Numbered from the stretch's first letter, positions 1 through 8,389 are shown. The stretch: DNA of 64,000 bases from Alphaproteobacteria bacterium HGW-Alphaproteobacteria-7 (GCA_002842735.1 PHEB01000001.1:1-64000), one strand, 5' to 3'. Numbers and translations: made by a program. Notes: generated from the letters alone by a model not told the origin.

Positions 1-22
1 CCGCCGAAGCCGAACAACAATA

Positions 23-850
23 CTACGCCATGCTGGACGATGCCCCAATGGCAGCATAACTTAAACCAAATGGCCTCCGGCAATCCCGGGGCGGTTCAAA
101 CCGCTGAGGATCCTCGACGCTCGCGGTGAATGTGAGTGAAGTAATAGGGCCAACGCCGGGCACGCTCATCAGGCGATTGCAGACCGGATCAGCAGCGGCG
201 CGTTCTTCGAGCAAACGGTTCGATGCGTGCAGCTGATTCTCGATCGCCTCCATCGCTGCGACGAGCGGCGCAAACAGAGGCTCAAGGTCGGGACGCTGCC
301 GATAGAGCGTGGCCAGGCGGTCGGCGCGCCTGCCTGGTGTTCTTGCCGCGCCTAGACGTAAACCGAACAGCTTCAAAAGACCGCGCATCTGATTGGCCAT
401 GGCATTACGCGCGGTGATCAACTGTGCCCGTATCCGCAATGCCGCTCGATCAATATGTGTGGCAAACGCCTTCATATGGACGCGCTGGAACCAGCCAGTC
501 CGCGCAAGCTGGGCAAGGCCCTCAGCATCGTGAACGTCGCTCTTGTTGACGCGAGTTGCCAGCACGCCCTTGGCATGGCGAGCGCAGATGCACTCGACCG
601 GCACGCCACGTTCGTTCAGGCCATGATAAAGGAAGGTCGACAGCGGTCCGGTCTCCAGAACAACCTGCACAAGACCATTACCGTGCCGCTCGAACCATTT
701 AGCCAGAACTTCGGGGTCGCTTGCCACCACATCGCGGCGTAAAACCGCTCCTTCGGAATCGACCACGCAAATATGCGTCGTCTTGTCACTCACAAAGGCG
801 CGGTTCCCCATCATCAAGGTCGCCTGCTCCAGTATCGCCGCCGCCCGCAA
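23..850 (-). pseudogene. IS110-family transposase, C-terminally truncated
   Basis: The N-terminal half has the DEDD RuvC-like fold signature of IS110 transposases: early VVD, then LETGP, then NKSDVHDAEGLAQLAR. The C-terminal half has the transposase_20 helix-hairpin motif (LMSVPGVGPITSLTF) followed by the family's usual DPQRFE. Directly after PPRD (about residue 250) the sequence stops matching the expected VGA-GL-PRRYQSGE continuation and reaches a stop about 20 residues later. Intact relatives are about 340 residues, so roughly the last 80 are missing. The break near position 85 looks like frameshift plus deletion. The upstream border of the element falls near 925-935, where it cuts the neighbouring membrane-protein gene. 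The start may be internal, at MMGNRAF. Confidence 0.85.
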
Positions 851-915
851 GCTGCTTGGCCTTCTGGGTCAGGTTCAACGCCGCGACGGCGTGCTGGCGC
901 ACCGCTTCCTGATCT

Positions 916-1260
916 TCACCCGATAATTCGGGGTAACGACAGGATTCGATACATCAATTTGAAGCTGATGCTTCGCCAATCTATGTCACTCGGAAAAGCT
1001 GGCGGCTCCGGGCTTGCAACTTGCGGGTCATAATATTCCTCGCCCTGGCCTGTTCTCCCTGCTGGGCGGCCTTCGCAGGTTCCATCGTCGGCAACCACGG
1101 AAACGCATTTCTGGGCATACTCATCAAGCACGGCAATGATCCGAACAGCCGCGTATCGACCCTTGCCCCGCCGCGTGAAGAAGTGTGCCACAAGGTCTTT
1201 AAAACTGGTGAGAACGCCACCAAGAATGACGCCAAGAAGCCCAATGATCGCCGCACTCAT
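916..1260 (-). pseudogene. Small membrane protein of methyltransferase cassette, 3' end cut by IS
   Basis: The 114-residue reading frame begins with one hydrophobic segment (AAIIGLLGVILGGVLTSF), then a basic stretch and a soluble domain with a DDGTCEG motif. Its start codon overlaps the stop of the preceding gene (ATGA at 1257-1260), which indicates translational coupling to the DNA methyltransferase tail upstream. After DWRSI-LMYRILSLP the frame runs into unrelated sequence and stops within a few codons, exactly where the IS110 remnant begins. I therefore read it as a gene truncated by that insertion. I do not recognise a named family. Similar one-TM proteins travelling with MmeI-like methyltransferases are from memory, not checked. 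Confidence 0.6.
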
Positions 1261-2105
1261 GCCGCCACCTTAGCCTTCGTCATCTTGGTGTAGAGTTCAA
1301 ACAGCTTTTCCAGCCGCTCGGTATCGTTCTTGAACCGCCGCCCGATGTAAATGCGTTCCAGCACCTCATCGTTTGCCTCATGGGCGCGACGGAGGTTGTC
1401 GGGCATCTTTGCAGGATCGTACAGGTCGATGATGGTTGAAGGAAAGTGGGCTTGGGGTGTCGTCGCCGCCCTGATCCACTTGCGCCCGACACTGTGCAGC
1501 TTGCGATATTCCTCAATCGTGAATTCGTCGCGGCGCATTGTTTTGAGCTTAGGCCTACCTTCAAAACGGTGGCTTGCAGGCACGAGCCGCTTGGTGATGG
1601 CGAAGTTCATCACCGCGTTGAGCGCGCCCATCTCGAACTGGATCGCCGCATCGCTGATATGCTCGCGGAACCGGCCTTTGCCGTTTTCACGCCGCCAAGT
1701 CGGGTAGCCCGCCCAACTGTCCTGACCGATCAAATGAATCTGGGTGCTGCCGACATAATCTTCGAGCGCCTTCTTGAAGGCGTTTCGGAGATTCTTCACC
1801 CGGTCATGGGAAACTTCGCCAGTGTCGGCACGGCGCTGCTGCGTCTGGAGATAGTCTGCCGCCACCTGCCGAAACGGACGATTGAACACGGCTACATCGT
1901 GCTTCACCCGAAACCGGATATCGGCGTCCTGATCGAACGCGCGGTCGCGGGCGGACTCCCGGTCCGACGTGTGAAGCGAAATGGTCTTGTAGCGATCCTC
2001 TTTGGGGAGCTTGATGCGGCAATAGAAATTGCGGTGTTCGACATCACCGCGCCTGAAAATGATCAGGCCGGACTTTAGAACCTCCTTGTCGGTGATGAAC
2101 GCCAT
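1257..2105 (-). pseudogene. Chimera: tyrosine integrase N-terminus fused to MmeI-like methyltransferase tail
   Basis: Residues 1 to about 210 match island tyrosine recombinases: the MAFITDKE start, an Arm-binding domain with FYCRIKLPKEDRYKT, the core-binding helices, and the RRDEFTIEEYRKLH lead-in to the catalytic domain. The R-H-R-Y catalytic domain that should follow is absent. Instead, from about TPQAHFP the protein continues as IDLYDPAKMPDNLRRAHEAND and a short KNDTERLEKLF segment, which resembles the C-terminus of MmeI-like class I DNA methyltransferases. A deletion that removed integrase C-terminus, intervening genes and most of the methyltransferase would explain this. The frame stays open. 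I prefer the ATG at 2105, with GGAG about 8 bases upstream, over the longer frame from 2165. Catalysis by either half is not expected. Confidence 0.75.
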
Positions 2106-2117
2106 TCCCATACTCCG

Positions 2118-2186
2118 CTGTGCAGAAACTGTGCAGGTTTGGAGCGAAAGCGCGCGGAATTCCATAGCTGTGCAGGTGCTGTGTAG
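2118..2186. repeat. Four CTGTGCAG-type repeats in the integrase upstream region
   Basis: CTGTGCAG occurs at 2118-2125, 2129-2136 and 2168-2175, and CTGTGTAG at 2179-2186. The two pairs have identical 11-base internal spacing and lie 50 bases apart, so all sites are close to the same helical face. They sit between the integrase start (2105) and the att-like core (2225-2249). This fits arm-type integrase or excisionase binding sites, or an operator controlling the integrase. The repeats and spacing are seen directly; the function is inference. Confidence 0.6.
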
Positions 2187-2224
2187 GGGAATATACTTTA
2201 TTTTCTTAAGTGATTCCAGCTATT

Positions 2225-2249
2225 TGCTTAAATCCTGTCTCCCCGACCA
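2225..2249 (+). other. att-like core resembling a tRNA 3' end
   Basis: The sequence at 2230-2249 (AAATCCTGTCTCCCCGACCA) looks like the 3' part of a tRNA: the end of a T-loop (TTAAATCC), a 7-base acceptor strand CTCCCCG, discriminator A and CCA. No tRNA 5' half precedes it, so this is not a gene. Its place just upstream of an integrase gene and just before core genes suggests one of the two att copies made when the island integrated into a tRNA. The cognate intact tRNA should lie at the other island end and start with CGGGGAG. Confidence 0.5.
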
Positions 2250-2366
2250 CTTTTCTTGAAATTCAATGATCGCAGGCCGCATGGCGCACTTTGCGGCCAT
2301 TCCGGATCGCTCGATTGTTTCCTTTGCCTTCCCATCTCGCTAAGCCTGTTGGAGGAGGGATCGACA

Positions 2367-2918
2367 ATGGCGCTATTCGACAGGCTGATCGCGGCGGCAA
2401 CTATCAGGCGGTTGGTGATCGTCGCCCTGATCTGCGAGGGCATTCGCTATGGTGTGATGCCGCGCATTGGGGCGGAATTGTTGACGACCCCCGGCGCCGG
2501 GCCGCTTGATCTGATGTTTGCCTATACCCCGGCAGAGGCGTTTGCGAATATCGGTGCCTTTTCGGATACCGCCCGCAGTTCCTACCGGATGTTTCTGGTG
2601 ACGGCGGATATCGCCTATCCGATCAGCTATACGCTGTTGTTTGTCTGGGCGATTGCGCTTGTCATACGCACCACCCGGCTGGAACACGCCCGCTGGCCGT
2701 TCGCGCCGCCGCTGCTGTTGTTCGGTTTCGATATTCTGGAAAATGCCACGGTTTTCATGCTTCTTAGCCTGCACCCGGATCAGCCGGTGGCGCTGGCCTG
2801 GATGGCGAGCATCTTCACGACCCTGAAATGGTCGTTTGCAGGCGTGACAATGCTGGTGCTTGCCTATGCGTTGGGACTGCGCCTTGTGAAACAGGGCACA
2901 CCGCCCGAAACCCGATAG
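2367..2918 (+). CDS. Uncharacterised multi-pass inner-membrane protein
   Basis: This is a 183-residue protein of mostly hydrophobic segments, about four predicted membrane helices: near the N-terminus (RRLVIVALICEGI), around residues 75-95 (AYPISYTLLFVWAIALVI), 105-125, and 145-170 (a long C-terminal helix). A soluble loop contains PGAGPLDLMFAYTP. The open frame extends back to 2256, but GGAGGAGGG at 2351-2359 sits correctly before the ATG at 2367, so I choose that start. It is followed after 15 bases by the exported RidA gene, probably in one transcript. I do not recognise a characterised family and assign no function. Confidence 0.75.
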   Translation: MALFDRLIAAATIRRLVIVALICEGIRYGVMPRIGAELLTTPGAGPLDLMFAYTPAEAFANIGAFSDTARSSYRMFLVTADIAYPISYTLLFVWAIALVIRTTRLEHARWPFAPPLLLFGFDILENATVFMLLSLHPDQPVALAWMASIFTTLKWSFAGVTMLVLAYALGLRLVKQGTPPETR

Positions 2919-2933
2919 GACGGAGAACCTTTC

Positions 2934-3407
2934 ATGCCCACCAACCGCTTGTTCCTTTACGCCATCGCTGCCGCCATGACGGCGGCCACCGCCCTTGCCC
3001 CTGCCGCGTCGAGCGCCGCGGAGCCGACCTATCACACTGCCGAAGGAATGCCGTTTTCCGAAGCGGTGCAAGTGGGCGACATGCTGTATCTGTCGGGCCA
3101 GATCGGTGTTGCTCCGGGGGAAACAACGCTGGCGGCGGGCGGGATCGCGGGCGAAACCCGCCAGACCATGGACAATATCGGCGCTGTGCTGGCGCGGCAT
3201 GGCCTAGGGTTTGATGATGTCGTCAAATGCACGGTAATGCTGGCCGACATGAATGATTGGCCAGCGTTCAACGCCGTCTATGTCGGCTATTTCAAACCGG
3301 ATCGCTTGCCAGCCCGCAGCGCCTTTGGATCGACCGGCCTCGCCTATGGCGGGCGGGTTGAGCTGGAATGCTGGGCCTATAGCCCGCAAACTAACGCCCA
3401 GCGCTGA
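2934..3407 (+). CDS. Exported RidA/YjgF-family protein
   Basis: Residues 1 to about 29 form a Sec signal peptide (hydrophobic AIAAAMTAATALAPAAS, Ala-rich cleavage region). The rest is a complete RidA fold: an N-terminal FSEAVQVGDMLYLSGQIG strand region, the TRQTMDNI helix, VVKCTVMLADM, and the PARSAFG segment carrying the conserved arginine. Family members are trimeric, and cytosolic ones hydrolyse reactive enamine/imine intermediates. A periplasmic copy is less usual, and its substrate cannot be read from sequence. It lies between a membrane protein and an M19 dipeptidase on the same strand, so a periplasmic amino-acid or peptide role is possible. Family assignment is firm; exact function is open. 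Confidence 0.9.
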   Translation: MPTNRLFLYAIAAAMTAATALAPAASSAAEPTYHTAEGMPFSEAVQVGDMLYLSGQIGVAPGETTLAAGGIAGETRQTMDNIGAVLARHGLGFDDVVKCTVMLADMNDWPAFNAVYVGYFKPDRLPARSAFGSTGLAYGGRVELECWAYSPQTNAQR

Positions 3408-3447
3408 AATGACCTCAATACTCAAAAAATAGGGATCGAAGCGCGCA

Positions 3448-4617
3448 ATGGCTCTGATGACAAAACGCAATTTCCTGATTGGCGGCGCGGTTGCCGTGGT
3501 TGGCGGGCTTGGCGCAGCCGCCTACCGGCTCAAGCACCCGGCGCTGGTTCCACTGGGCTACGATTTCACTGCGGACGAGCTGGCAACGGCGCGGTCATTG
3601 CTGGAAAAATATCCGTCGATTGATGCCCATGCCCACCCGGGACGAACCTTCGTTAGCGGGGCAGAGAATGTTTCGGGAATGTCGCGTGCGGCGGTCATAT
3701 TGGGCTCCTTCGAAAGCCGCAGCATCGGCGATATGCAGGACGGAGGGCTGACAGCCGCCGCCTTTGCCGCCGTCGCCGATTTTCAGGCGATTGGCTTTGT
3801 CGATGAAGGGCTCGCTGCGGTTCGCGAATTTGAACCCGGCGAAGCATGGGCCAGCTATCAGCGGCAAATTGCCAACTTGCAGCAGTTGGTGGACAGCGGG
3901 CTGGTCTATCCGGTCAGGTCGGTCAGTGATTTCGCCGCCGCGCGCAAAGCTGGCAAGCCCGGCGCGTTGTTCACGGTTGAAGGCGGGGATTTCCTCGAAG
4001 GCAGGGCCGATCGCGTGGCGCAATCCTACGCTGATGGCGTGCGATCCGTCACGCTGATGCATTACCGCACCAATGAACTGGGAGACATCATCACCGGCCC
4101 CCCGGTTCACAATGGCATTACCCCCGCAGGCATCGCAGTGGTCAAGGCCATGAACACCGCCGGGATGCTGATTGACGTCGCCCACGCATCCGAAGCCACC
4201 GCTTTCGGGATAATCAAGGCTTCAACCCGGCCGGTCATGGCCAGCCATGTCCATATCCACCCGACGAAGGCTGGCGGTATCGACCACCCCCGCTTTGTAT
4301 CACGCGATCTGGCGTCAGCCGTGGCCGAAACCGGCGGCGGTCTGCTGGGGGCGTGGCCGGCGGGGATCGGGATCACCGACCTGCGCGGCTTCGTCACCCG
4401 GACGTTCGAACTGGTCGATGCGGTCGGCATCGACCACGTCTGCATGGGCACGGATATGGATGCCAATTACAACCCCGTGTTCGATCCCTATGCCCGCCTG
4501 CCCCACTATGTCGCCGGGCTGCTGCGCGGCGGGATGGGTGAGGGTGAAATCGGAAAACTGATTGGCGGCAATTTCCTGCGGATAATGGCCGCTGTTGAGC
4601 CACGGCAATCCGTCTGA
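3448..4617 (+). CDS. Membrane dipeptidase, peptidase family M19
   Basis: The 389-residue protein has an N-terminal hydrophobic segment (FLIGGAVAVVGGLGAAAY) after a basic start, so it is exported or anchored. It then follows the M19 barrel order: IDAHAHPG with the first metal ligands (residues 61 and 63), EGGDFLEG with the bridging Glu, DVAHASEAT and SHVHIHP with the zinc-binding His residues, and GTDMDANY near the end with the catalytic-site Asp. M19 enzymes cleave dipeptides, including D-amino-acid-containing ones, with two zinc ions. HAH replaces the more common HND in the first motif, as in other amidohydrolase relatives. An ATG at 3457 is an alternative start. It converges on the M28 peptidase gene, 4 bases away. 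Confidence 0.9.
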   Translation: MALMTKRNFLIGGAVAVVGGLGAAAYRLKHPALVPLGYDFTADELATARSLLEKYPSIDAHAHPGRTFVSGAENVSGMSRAAVILGSFESRSIGDMQDGGLTAAAFAAVADFQAIGFVDEGLAAVREFEPGEAWASYQRQIANLQQLVDSGLVYPVRSVSDFAAARKAGKPGALFTVEGGDFLEGRADRVAQSYADGVRSVTLMHYRTNELGDIITGPPVHNGITPAGIAVVKAMNTAGMLIDVAHASEATAFGIIKASTRPVMASHVHIHPTKAGGIDHPRFVSRDLASAVAETGGGLLGAWPAGIGITDLRGFVTRTFELVDAVGIDHVCMGTDMDANYNPVFDPYARLPHYVAGLLRGGMGEGEIGKLIGGNFLRIMAAVEPRQSV

Positions 4618-4621
4618 ATAA

Positions 4622-6037
4622 TTACTGCGCCTGCATGATCGGCGGGGCGGCGGGGATCGGGGTGCCGGTCAGGATTGCGGTTTCCTGATTGGCGAGGATG
4701 CCGACCACCTGCGTCCACACCGCGACGTTCTGACGCAGCTGGGCCTTGTCGATCTTGTCGAGTGTGTCGTCCGGCGTGTGGTGCAAATCGAAATAGCGGG
4801 TGCCGTCCTGTTGCAGATCAATCAGCGCGCCCTTCTGGTCACGCACGATGTTGAGATCGGCCCCGCCGGTGGCGACGTCATTGCTGGTTGATACGCCAAA
4901 CCGGGCAACCGCGCCGGCGATACGTTTGTGCAATGCTGGGTTCGTCTCGCGAAAATTGCTGTCAAAGCGCCAGATCCGGTCGGCGCCAAAATCACTCTCG
5001 ATTCCAACAGCGATGCGCTCGTCCAGGTGCGCCTTGCTATAGGCTTGACTGCCCCAGAGGCCGGTTTCCTCCGCGCCTGCCATCAAAATACGGATGGTGC
5101 GCAGGGGCTGGCCTGAATGTTTCACGTGAAACGCTGCCGCTGCGATGATCCCGCAACCCGCCCCATCATCGAACGCGCCCGGCGCATTCCACCAGCTGTC
5201 GATATGGCAAGCGAGCAGCACCGGCGGGAGCGACGGGTTGCGCCCCGCTATCTCAGCCACCACGTTGCCGCTTTGGGTCTGTCCGATCTGGCGCGGGTTC
5301 ATTTCGAGCTTCATGGTGACGGGACGGCCCCCAGCGCGGGCAAACATCCGTTCAAGGTTCTCGGCATCGGGCAGGCTCAGCGCGCCTGCCGGGGTCGGCT
5401 TCACACCTTCAGGAAAGCTGGTGCCGCCGGTGTGCGGGTTGCGGTGGTAATCGGTGCCGACCGATTTGATGACGGTGGCAATCGCGCCCTTGCTTGCCGC
5501 GATCCCTGCGCCGACCCAGCGTGCAGGCCCGGCAAAGCCATAGTGCGAACCATCCTGCGCGGGGCGCATCTGGTGGCTGATATAGGCGATCTTGCCTTTC
5601 AGGCTGCCTTCGGGCGCGGCGCGCAGATCGTCTACCGTGTGGAAGAACACCACTTCAGCTTCGATCCCGCCAACAGGCGTTGCGGCAGAATTGCCAAGCG
5701 GCAGGACAACCATATCCTGCGCGAACGGCGCGGTCACACGGGCGCGGGCGATGTCACCGGGCACCCAAGTGTCCATCATGAACGGCTCATCCGCAACATT
5801 GGCAAAGCCCTTGGCCGTCAGCCACGCCATCGCCCATGCGCGGGCGCGGGCCTCAGCCTCGGTCCCGGCCTGACGCGGGCCGACCTCGGTGGTGATCCCC
5901 TCGACGAAGTCCCATGCGACATGGTCACTTTCCAGCGCGATGTCGGCCTGCGCCTCCAGCGTGGGAGACTCGGCAACAGCGGCAGTGGACAGGACAACGA
6001 GCGAAAGCGCTGACAGCGCGGTGATGGTGCGGTTCAT
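4622..6037 (-). CDS. Exported M28-family zinc peptidase with PA domain
   Basis: Residues 1-22 are a signal peptide (LSALSLVVLSTAAVA). A protease-associated domain covers roughly residues 110-245. The M28 catalytic domain follows, with metal ligands visible in ACHIDSW (His ~278), GAFDDGAG (Asp ~290), AEETG (Glu ~323/324), ESDFGA (~349) and a late LHHTPDD His. These are co-catalytic two-zinc aminopeptidases or carboxypeptidases acting outside the cytoplasm. With the adjacent M19 dipeptidase it suggests periplasmic peptide breakdown, though the two genes face each other and are not one operon. Length is normal for PA-containing M28 proteins. Substrate preference is not predictable here. Confidence 0.92.
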   Translation of the reverse strand: MNRTITALSALSLVVLSTAAVAESPTLEAQADIALESDHVAWDFVEGITTEVGPRQAGTEAEARARAWAMAWLTAKGFANVADEPFMMDTWVPGDIARARVTAPFAQDMVVLPLGNSAATPVGGIEAEVVFFHTVDDLRAAPEGSLKGKIAYISHQMRPAQDGSHYGFAGPARWVGAGIAASKGAIATVIKSVGTDYHRNPHTGGTSFPEGVKPTPAGALSLPDAENLERMFARAGGRPVTMKLEMNPRQIGQTQSGNVVAEIAGRNPSLPPVLLACHIDSWWNAPGAFDDGAGCGIIAAAAFHVKHSGQPLRTIRILMAGAEETGLWGSQAYSKAHLDERIAVGIESDFGADRIWRFDSNFRETNPALHKRIAGAVARFGVSTSNDVATGGADLNIVRDQKGALIDLQQDGTRYFDLHHTPDDTLDKIDKAQLRQNVAVWTQVVGILANQETAILTGTPIPAAPPIMQAQ

Positions 6038-6159
6038 GGGCAGCGTTGCTATCGCCGCGCAGCACGCAAGTCTAGCCGCTTGCCCTTGCCCCTGCCCTTC
6101 CCTATCTGCGCAGCCAAACCTCCCAACCTGATTTTTCGATCCCGTAAAGGACTGATCCG

Positions 6160-7833
6160 ATGGCCGCGCAATATGCCTTTGTCATGAAGGACATGACCAA
6201 AACCTTCCCCGGTGCCCAAAAGCCGGTGCTCGCCAATATCTCGCTGCAATTCTATCAGGGCGCGAAGATCGGCATTGTCGGCCCCAATGGCGCGGGCAAA
6301 TCGACGCTGATGAAGATCATGGCGGGGGTCGACAAGGACTTCACCGGCGAAGCCTGGCCGGGTGAGAACATCACCGTCGGCTATCTGGAACAGGAACCGG
6401 AGCTTGATCCGACCAAGACCGTGCTCGAAAACGTCAAGGACGGCGCGCGCGGGGTCGCCGACATGGTTGACCGCTTCAACGAAATCAGCGCGCTGATGTG
6501 CGAACCGGACGCCGATTTTGAAACACTCGGCGCGGAAATGGGCGAATTGCAGGACAAGATCGACGCGGTTGACGGCTGGACGCTCGACAACCAGCTCGAA
6601 GTCGCGATGGAGGCCCTGCGCTGCCCGCCGGGCGATATGGGCGTGGAAAGCCTGTCCGGCGGCGAAAAACGCCGCGTCGCGCTCACCCGCCTACTGATCC
6701 AGAAACCGTCGATCCTGCTGCTGGACGAACCCACCAACCACCTTGATGCCGAAAGCGTGCAGTGGCTGGAAAACCATCTCAAGGAATATGCCGGCGCGGT
6801 GCTGATGATCACCCACGACCGTTACTTCCTCGATAATGTGGTTCAATGGATCCTCGAACTCGATCGGGGCAGCTACTACCCCTACGAAGGCAATTATTCG
6901 ACCTACCTCGAAAAGAAGGCCAAGCGGCTGGAACAGGAAAGCCGCGAGGAATCCGGCAAGCAGAAGGCCCTGCAGCGCGAGCTCGAATGGATTCGCCAGA
7001 CCCCTGCCGCGCGTCAGACCAAGTCCAAGGCGCGTGTCCGCAAGTTTGAAGAATTGCAGAACGCACAGGATAATCGTTCGCTCGGCAAGGCGCAGATCGT
7101 GATTCAGGTGCCCGAACGGCTGGGCAGCAAGGTGATCGAGGCCAAGGGCCTGACCAAAGCTTACGGTGACAAGCTGTTGTTCGAAAACCTGTCGTTCATG
7201 CTGCCCCCGGGCGGCATCGTTGGCATCATCGGCCCTAACGGCGCGGGCAAATCCACGCTGTTCAAGATCATCACCGGCAAGGAACAACCCGACAGCGGCA
7301 CGATCGAGATCGGCAGCACGGTGCACCTTGGCTATGTTGACCAAAGCCGTGACCATCTGAACCCGGCCAACAACGTGTGGCAGGAGATTTCCGACGGGCT
7401 GGATTACATGACGGTCAACAAGCAGGAAACCTCGACCCGCGCCTATGTCGGTGCGTTCAATTTCAAGGGCGCGGATCAGCAGAAAAACGTCGGCAAACTA
7501 TCGGGCGGTGAACGCAACCGCGTGCACATGGCCAAGATGCTGAAGCAGGGCGGCAACGTGCTGCTGCTCGATGAACCGACCAATGACCTTGACGTCGAAA
7601 CCCTCGGCGCATTGGAAGACGCGATTGAAAACTTCGCAGGCTGCGCGGTGGTGATCAGCCACGATCGCTTCTTCCTCGATCGCCTCGCCACGCATATCCT
7701 CGCGTTTGAAGGCAACAGCCATGTCGAATGGTTCGAAGGCAACTTCGAAGCTTACGAGGAAGACAAACGCCGCCGTCTGGGCGACGCAGCGGATCGCCCG
7801 ACCCGGTTGGCTTACAAGAAGCTGACGCGGTAA
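6160..7833 (+). CDS. ettA: Energy-dependent translational throttle protein EttA (ABC-F)
   Basis: This 557-residue ABC-F ATPase has two nucleotide-binding domains and no membrane segments. The first has GPNGAGKS (residues 41-48), LSGGEKRR and DEPTNHLD; the second has GPNGAGKS, LSGGERNR and DEPTNDLD. Between them lies the charged P-site tRNA interaction linker, about residues 245-315, rich in Lys/Arg/Glu. EttA binds the ribosomal E site and gates entry into elongation according to ATP/ADP ratio. The length and the PTRLAYKKLTR-type C-terminus match EttA rather than Uup or YheS. AAAGGA precedes the ATG by 8 bases. An unusual A+T-rich gene begins one base after its stop. Confidence 0.95.
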   Translation: MAAQYAFVMKDMTKTFPGAQKPVLANISLQFYQGAKIGIVGPNGAGKSTLMKIMAGVDKDFTGEAWPGENITVGYLEQEPELDPTKTVLENVKDGARGVADMVDRFNEISALMCEPDADFETLGAEMGELQDKIDAVDGWTLDNQLEVAMEALRCPPGDMGVESLSGGEKRRVALTRLLIQKPSILLLDEPTNHLDAESVQWLENHLKEYAGAVLMITHDRYFLDNVVQWILELDRGSYYPYEGNYSTYLEKKAKRLEQESREESGKQKALQRELEWIRQTPAARQTKSKARVRKFEELQNAQDNRSLGKAQIVIQVPERLGSKVIEAKGLTKAYGDKLLFENLSFMLPPGGIVGIIGPNGAGKSTLFKIITGKEQPDSGTIEIGSTVHLGYVDQSRDHLNPANNVWQEISDGLDYMTVNKQETSTRAYVGAFNFKGADQQKNVGKLSGGERNRVHMAKMLKQGGNVLLLDEPTNDLDVETLGALEDAIENFAGCAVVISHDRFFLDRLATHILAFEGNSHVEWFEGNFEAYEEDKRRRLGDAADRPTRLAYKKLTR

Positions 7834-7834
7834 G

Positions 7835-8389
7835 ATGGAACCGGAAGATCAAAATGCGCCGTGGGCGCAATGCTATGCGCACTTCGGTCTTTCTGATACG
7901 GAGTTTGATATAGAAATAGCTGGTCTTAAATTAGCATTTTTTCTTGCGAACTTCGGGATGTTCCGTGGCAATGCAACAATAAGGAATGAAAACCTCAAAA
8001 CGTTCATGGAAATTGCAGAAATTTGTCGAAGATATAATTTCTTGCGGTGTTTAACAATTCAAAACTTAATCAACAACAGTGAAAGGGTGACCGCGTTCTT
8101 GGAAGAATTACAGGTCTTCCTCAATGATAATGAAATTAGCGCGACTGATACGCTGGTGACGAAAATCGCACTGGCAACTACATCGTGCGTTCCGGGTTAT
8201 GATCGCTTTGTAAAAATAGCTCTCCGAAACCGAAACATCTCTGCATCTCCATCACAACGAGGCCTAAACCAACTTTACGCTGCGTGTGGGGAAGGCGAAA
8301 TTCTCAGTGAATTTGTTCAAAATGCAGACCAAACTGTGCCCATAATGCGCTCCTTGGATAGACATCTTTTGGCGGCTGGAAGACTCTAA
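7835..8389 (+). CDS. Uncharacterised A+T-rich gene directly behind ettA
   Basis: The 184-residue soluble protein is encoded by DNA visibly richer in A+T than everything around it, with many codons such as AAT, TTA, AAA and ATA that neighbours avoid. Its ATG follows the ettA stop by one base with no clear ribosome-binding site, so it would be expressed by reinitiation. It has an early LAFFLANFGMFRGNA motif, which resembles from memory an uncharacterised bacterial family with a LASWGMxRGSS motif. It is otherwise mixed helical with Leu, Glu and Asn, and has a C-terminal DQTVPIMRSLDRHLL. No signal peptide or membrane segment is seen. Composition suggests recent transfer. I assign no function. About 270 bases without a recognisable gene follow it. 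Confidence 0.65.
   Translation: MEPEDQNAPWAQCYAHFGLSDTEFDIEIAGLKLAFFLANFGMFRGNATIRNENLKTFMEIAEICRRYNFLRCLTIQNLINNSERVTAFLEELQVFLNDNEISATDTLVTKIALATTSCVPGYDRFVKIALRNRNISASPSQRGLNQLYAACGEGEILSEFVQNADQTVPIMRSLDRHLLAAGRL

Larger units (their letters stand above)
1..2249. mobile_element. Decayed right end of an integrated genomic island
   Basis: This stretch contains only island-type material: a broken IS110-family transposase, a broken small membrane protein, and an integrase fused to a methyltransferase tail. It ends at a tRNA 3'-end-like sequence (2225-2249), with the integrase start about 120 bases inside that point and reading away from it. This is the usual layout of a tRNA-integrated island. 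Ordinary chromosomal genes begin directly after. The left end lies outside the window. All three genes are damaged, so the island is probably no longer mobile. The boundary is inferred from gene content and the att-like sequence; no second att copy is visible here. Confidence 0.6.

Noticed and set aside
1..58. Open plus-strand frame ending at 58 that could be the tail of a protein gene
   Set aside because: It has only about 19 codons without a start in the window, and open stretches of this length occur by chance. No family could be recognised.
2373..3200. Long minus-strand frame (275 codons) opposite the membrane protein and RidA genes
   Set aside because: It is a shadow in G+C-rich DNA: Arg/Gly/His-rich translation, no domain, and it covers two well-supported genes.
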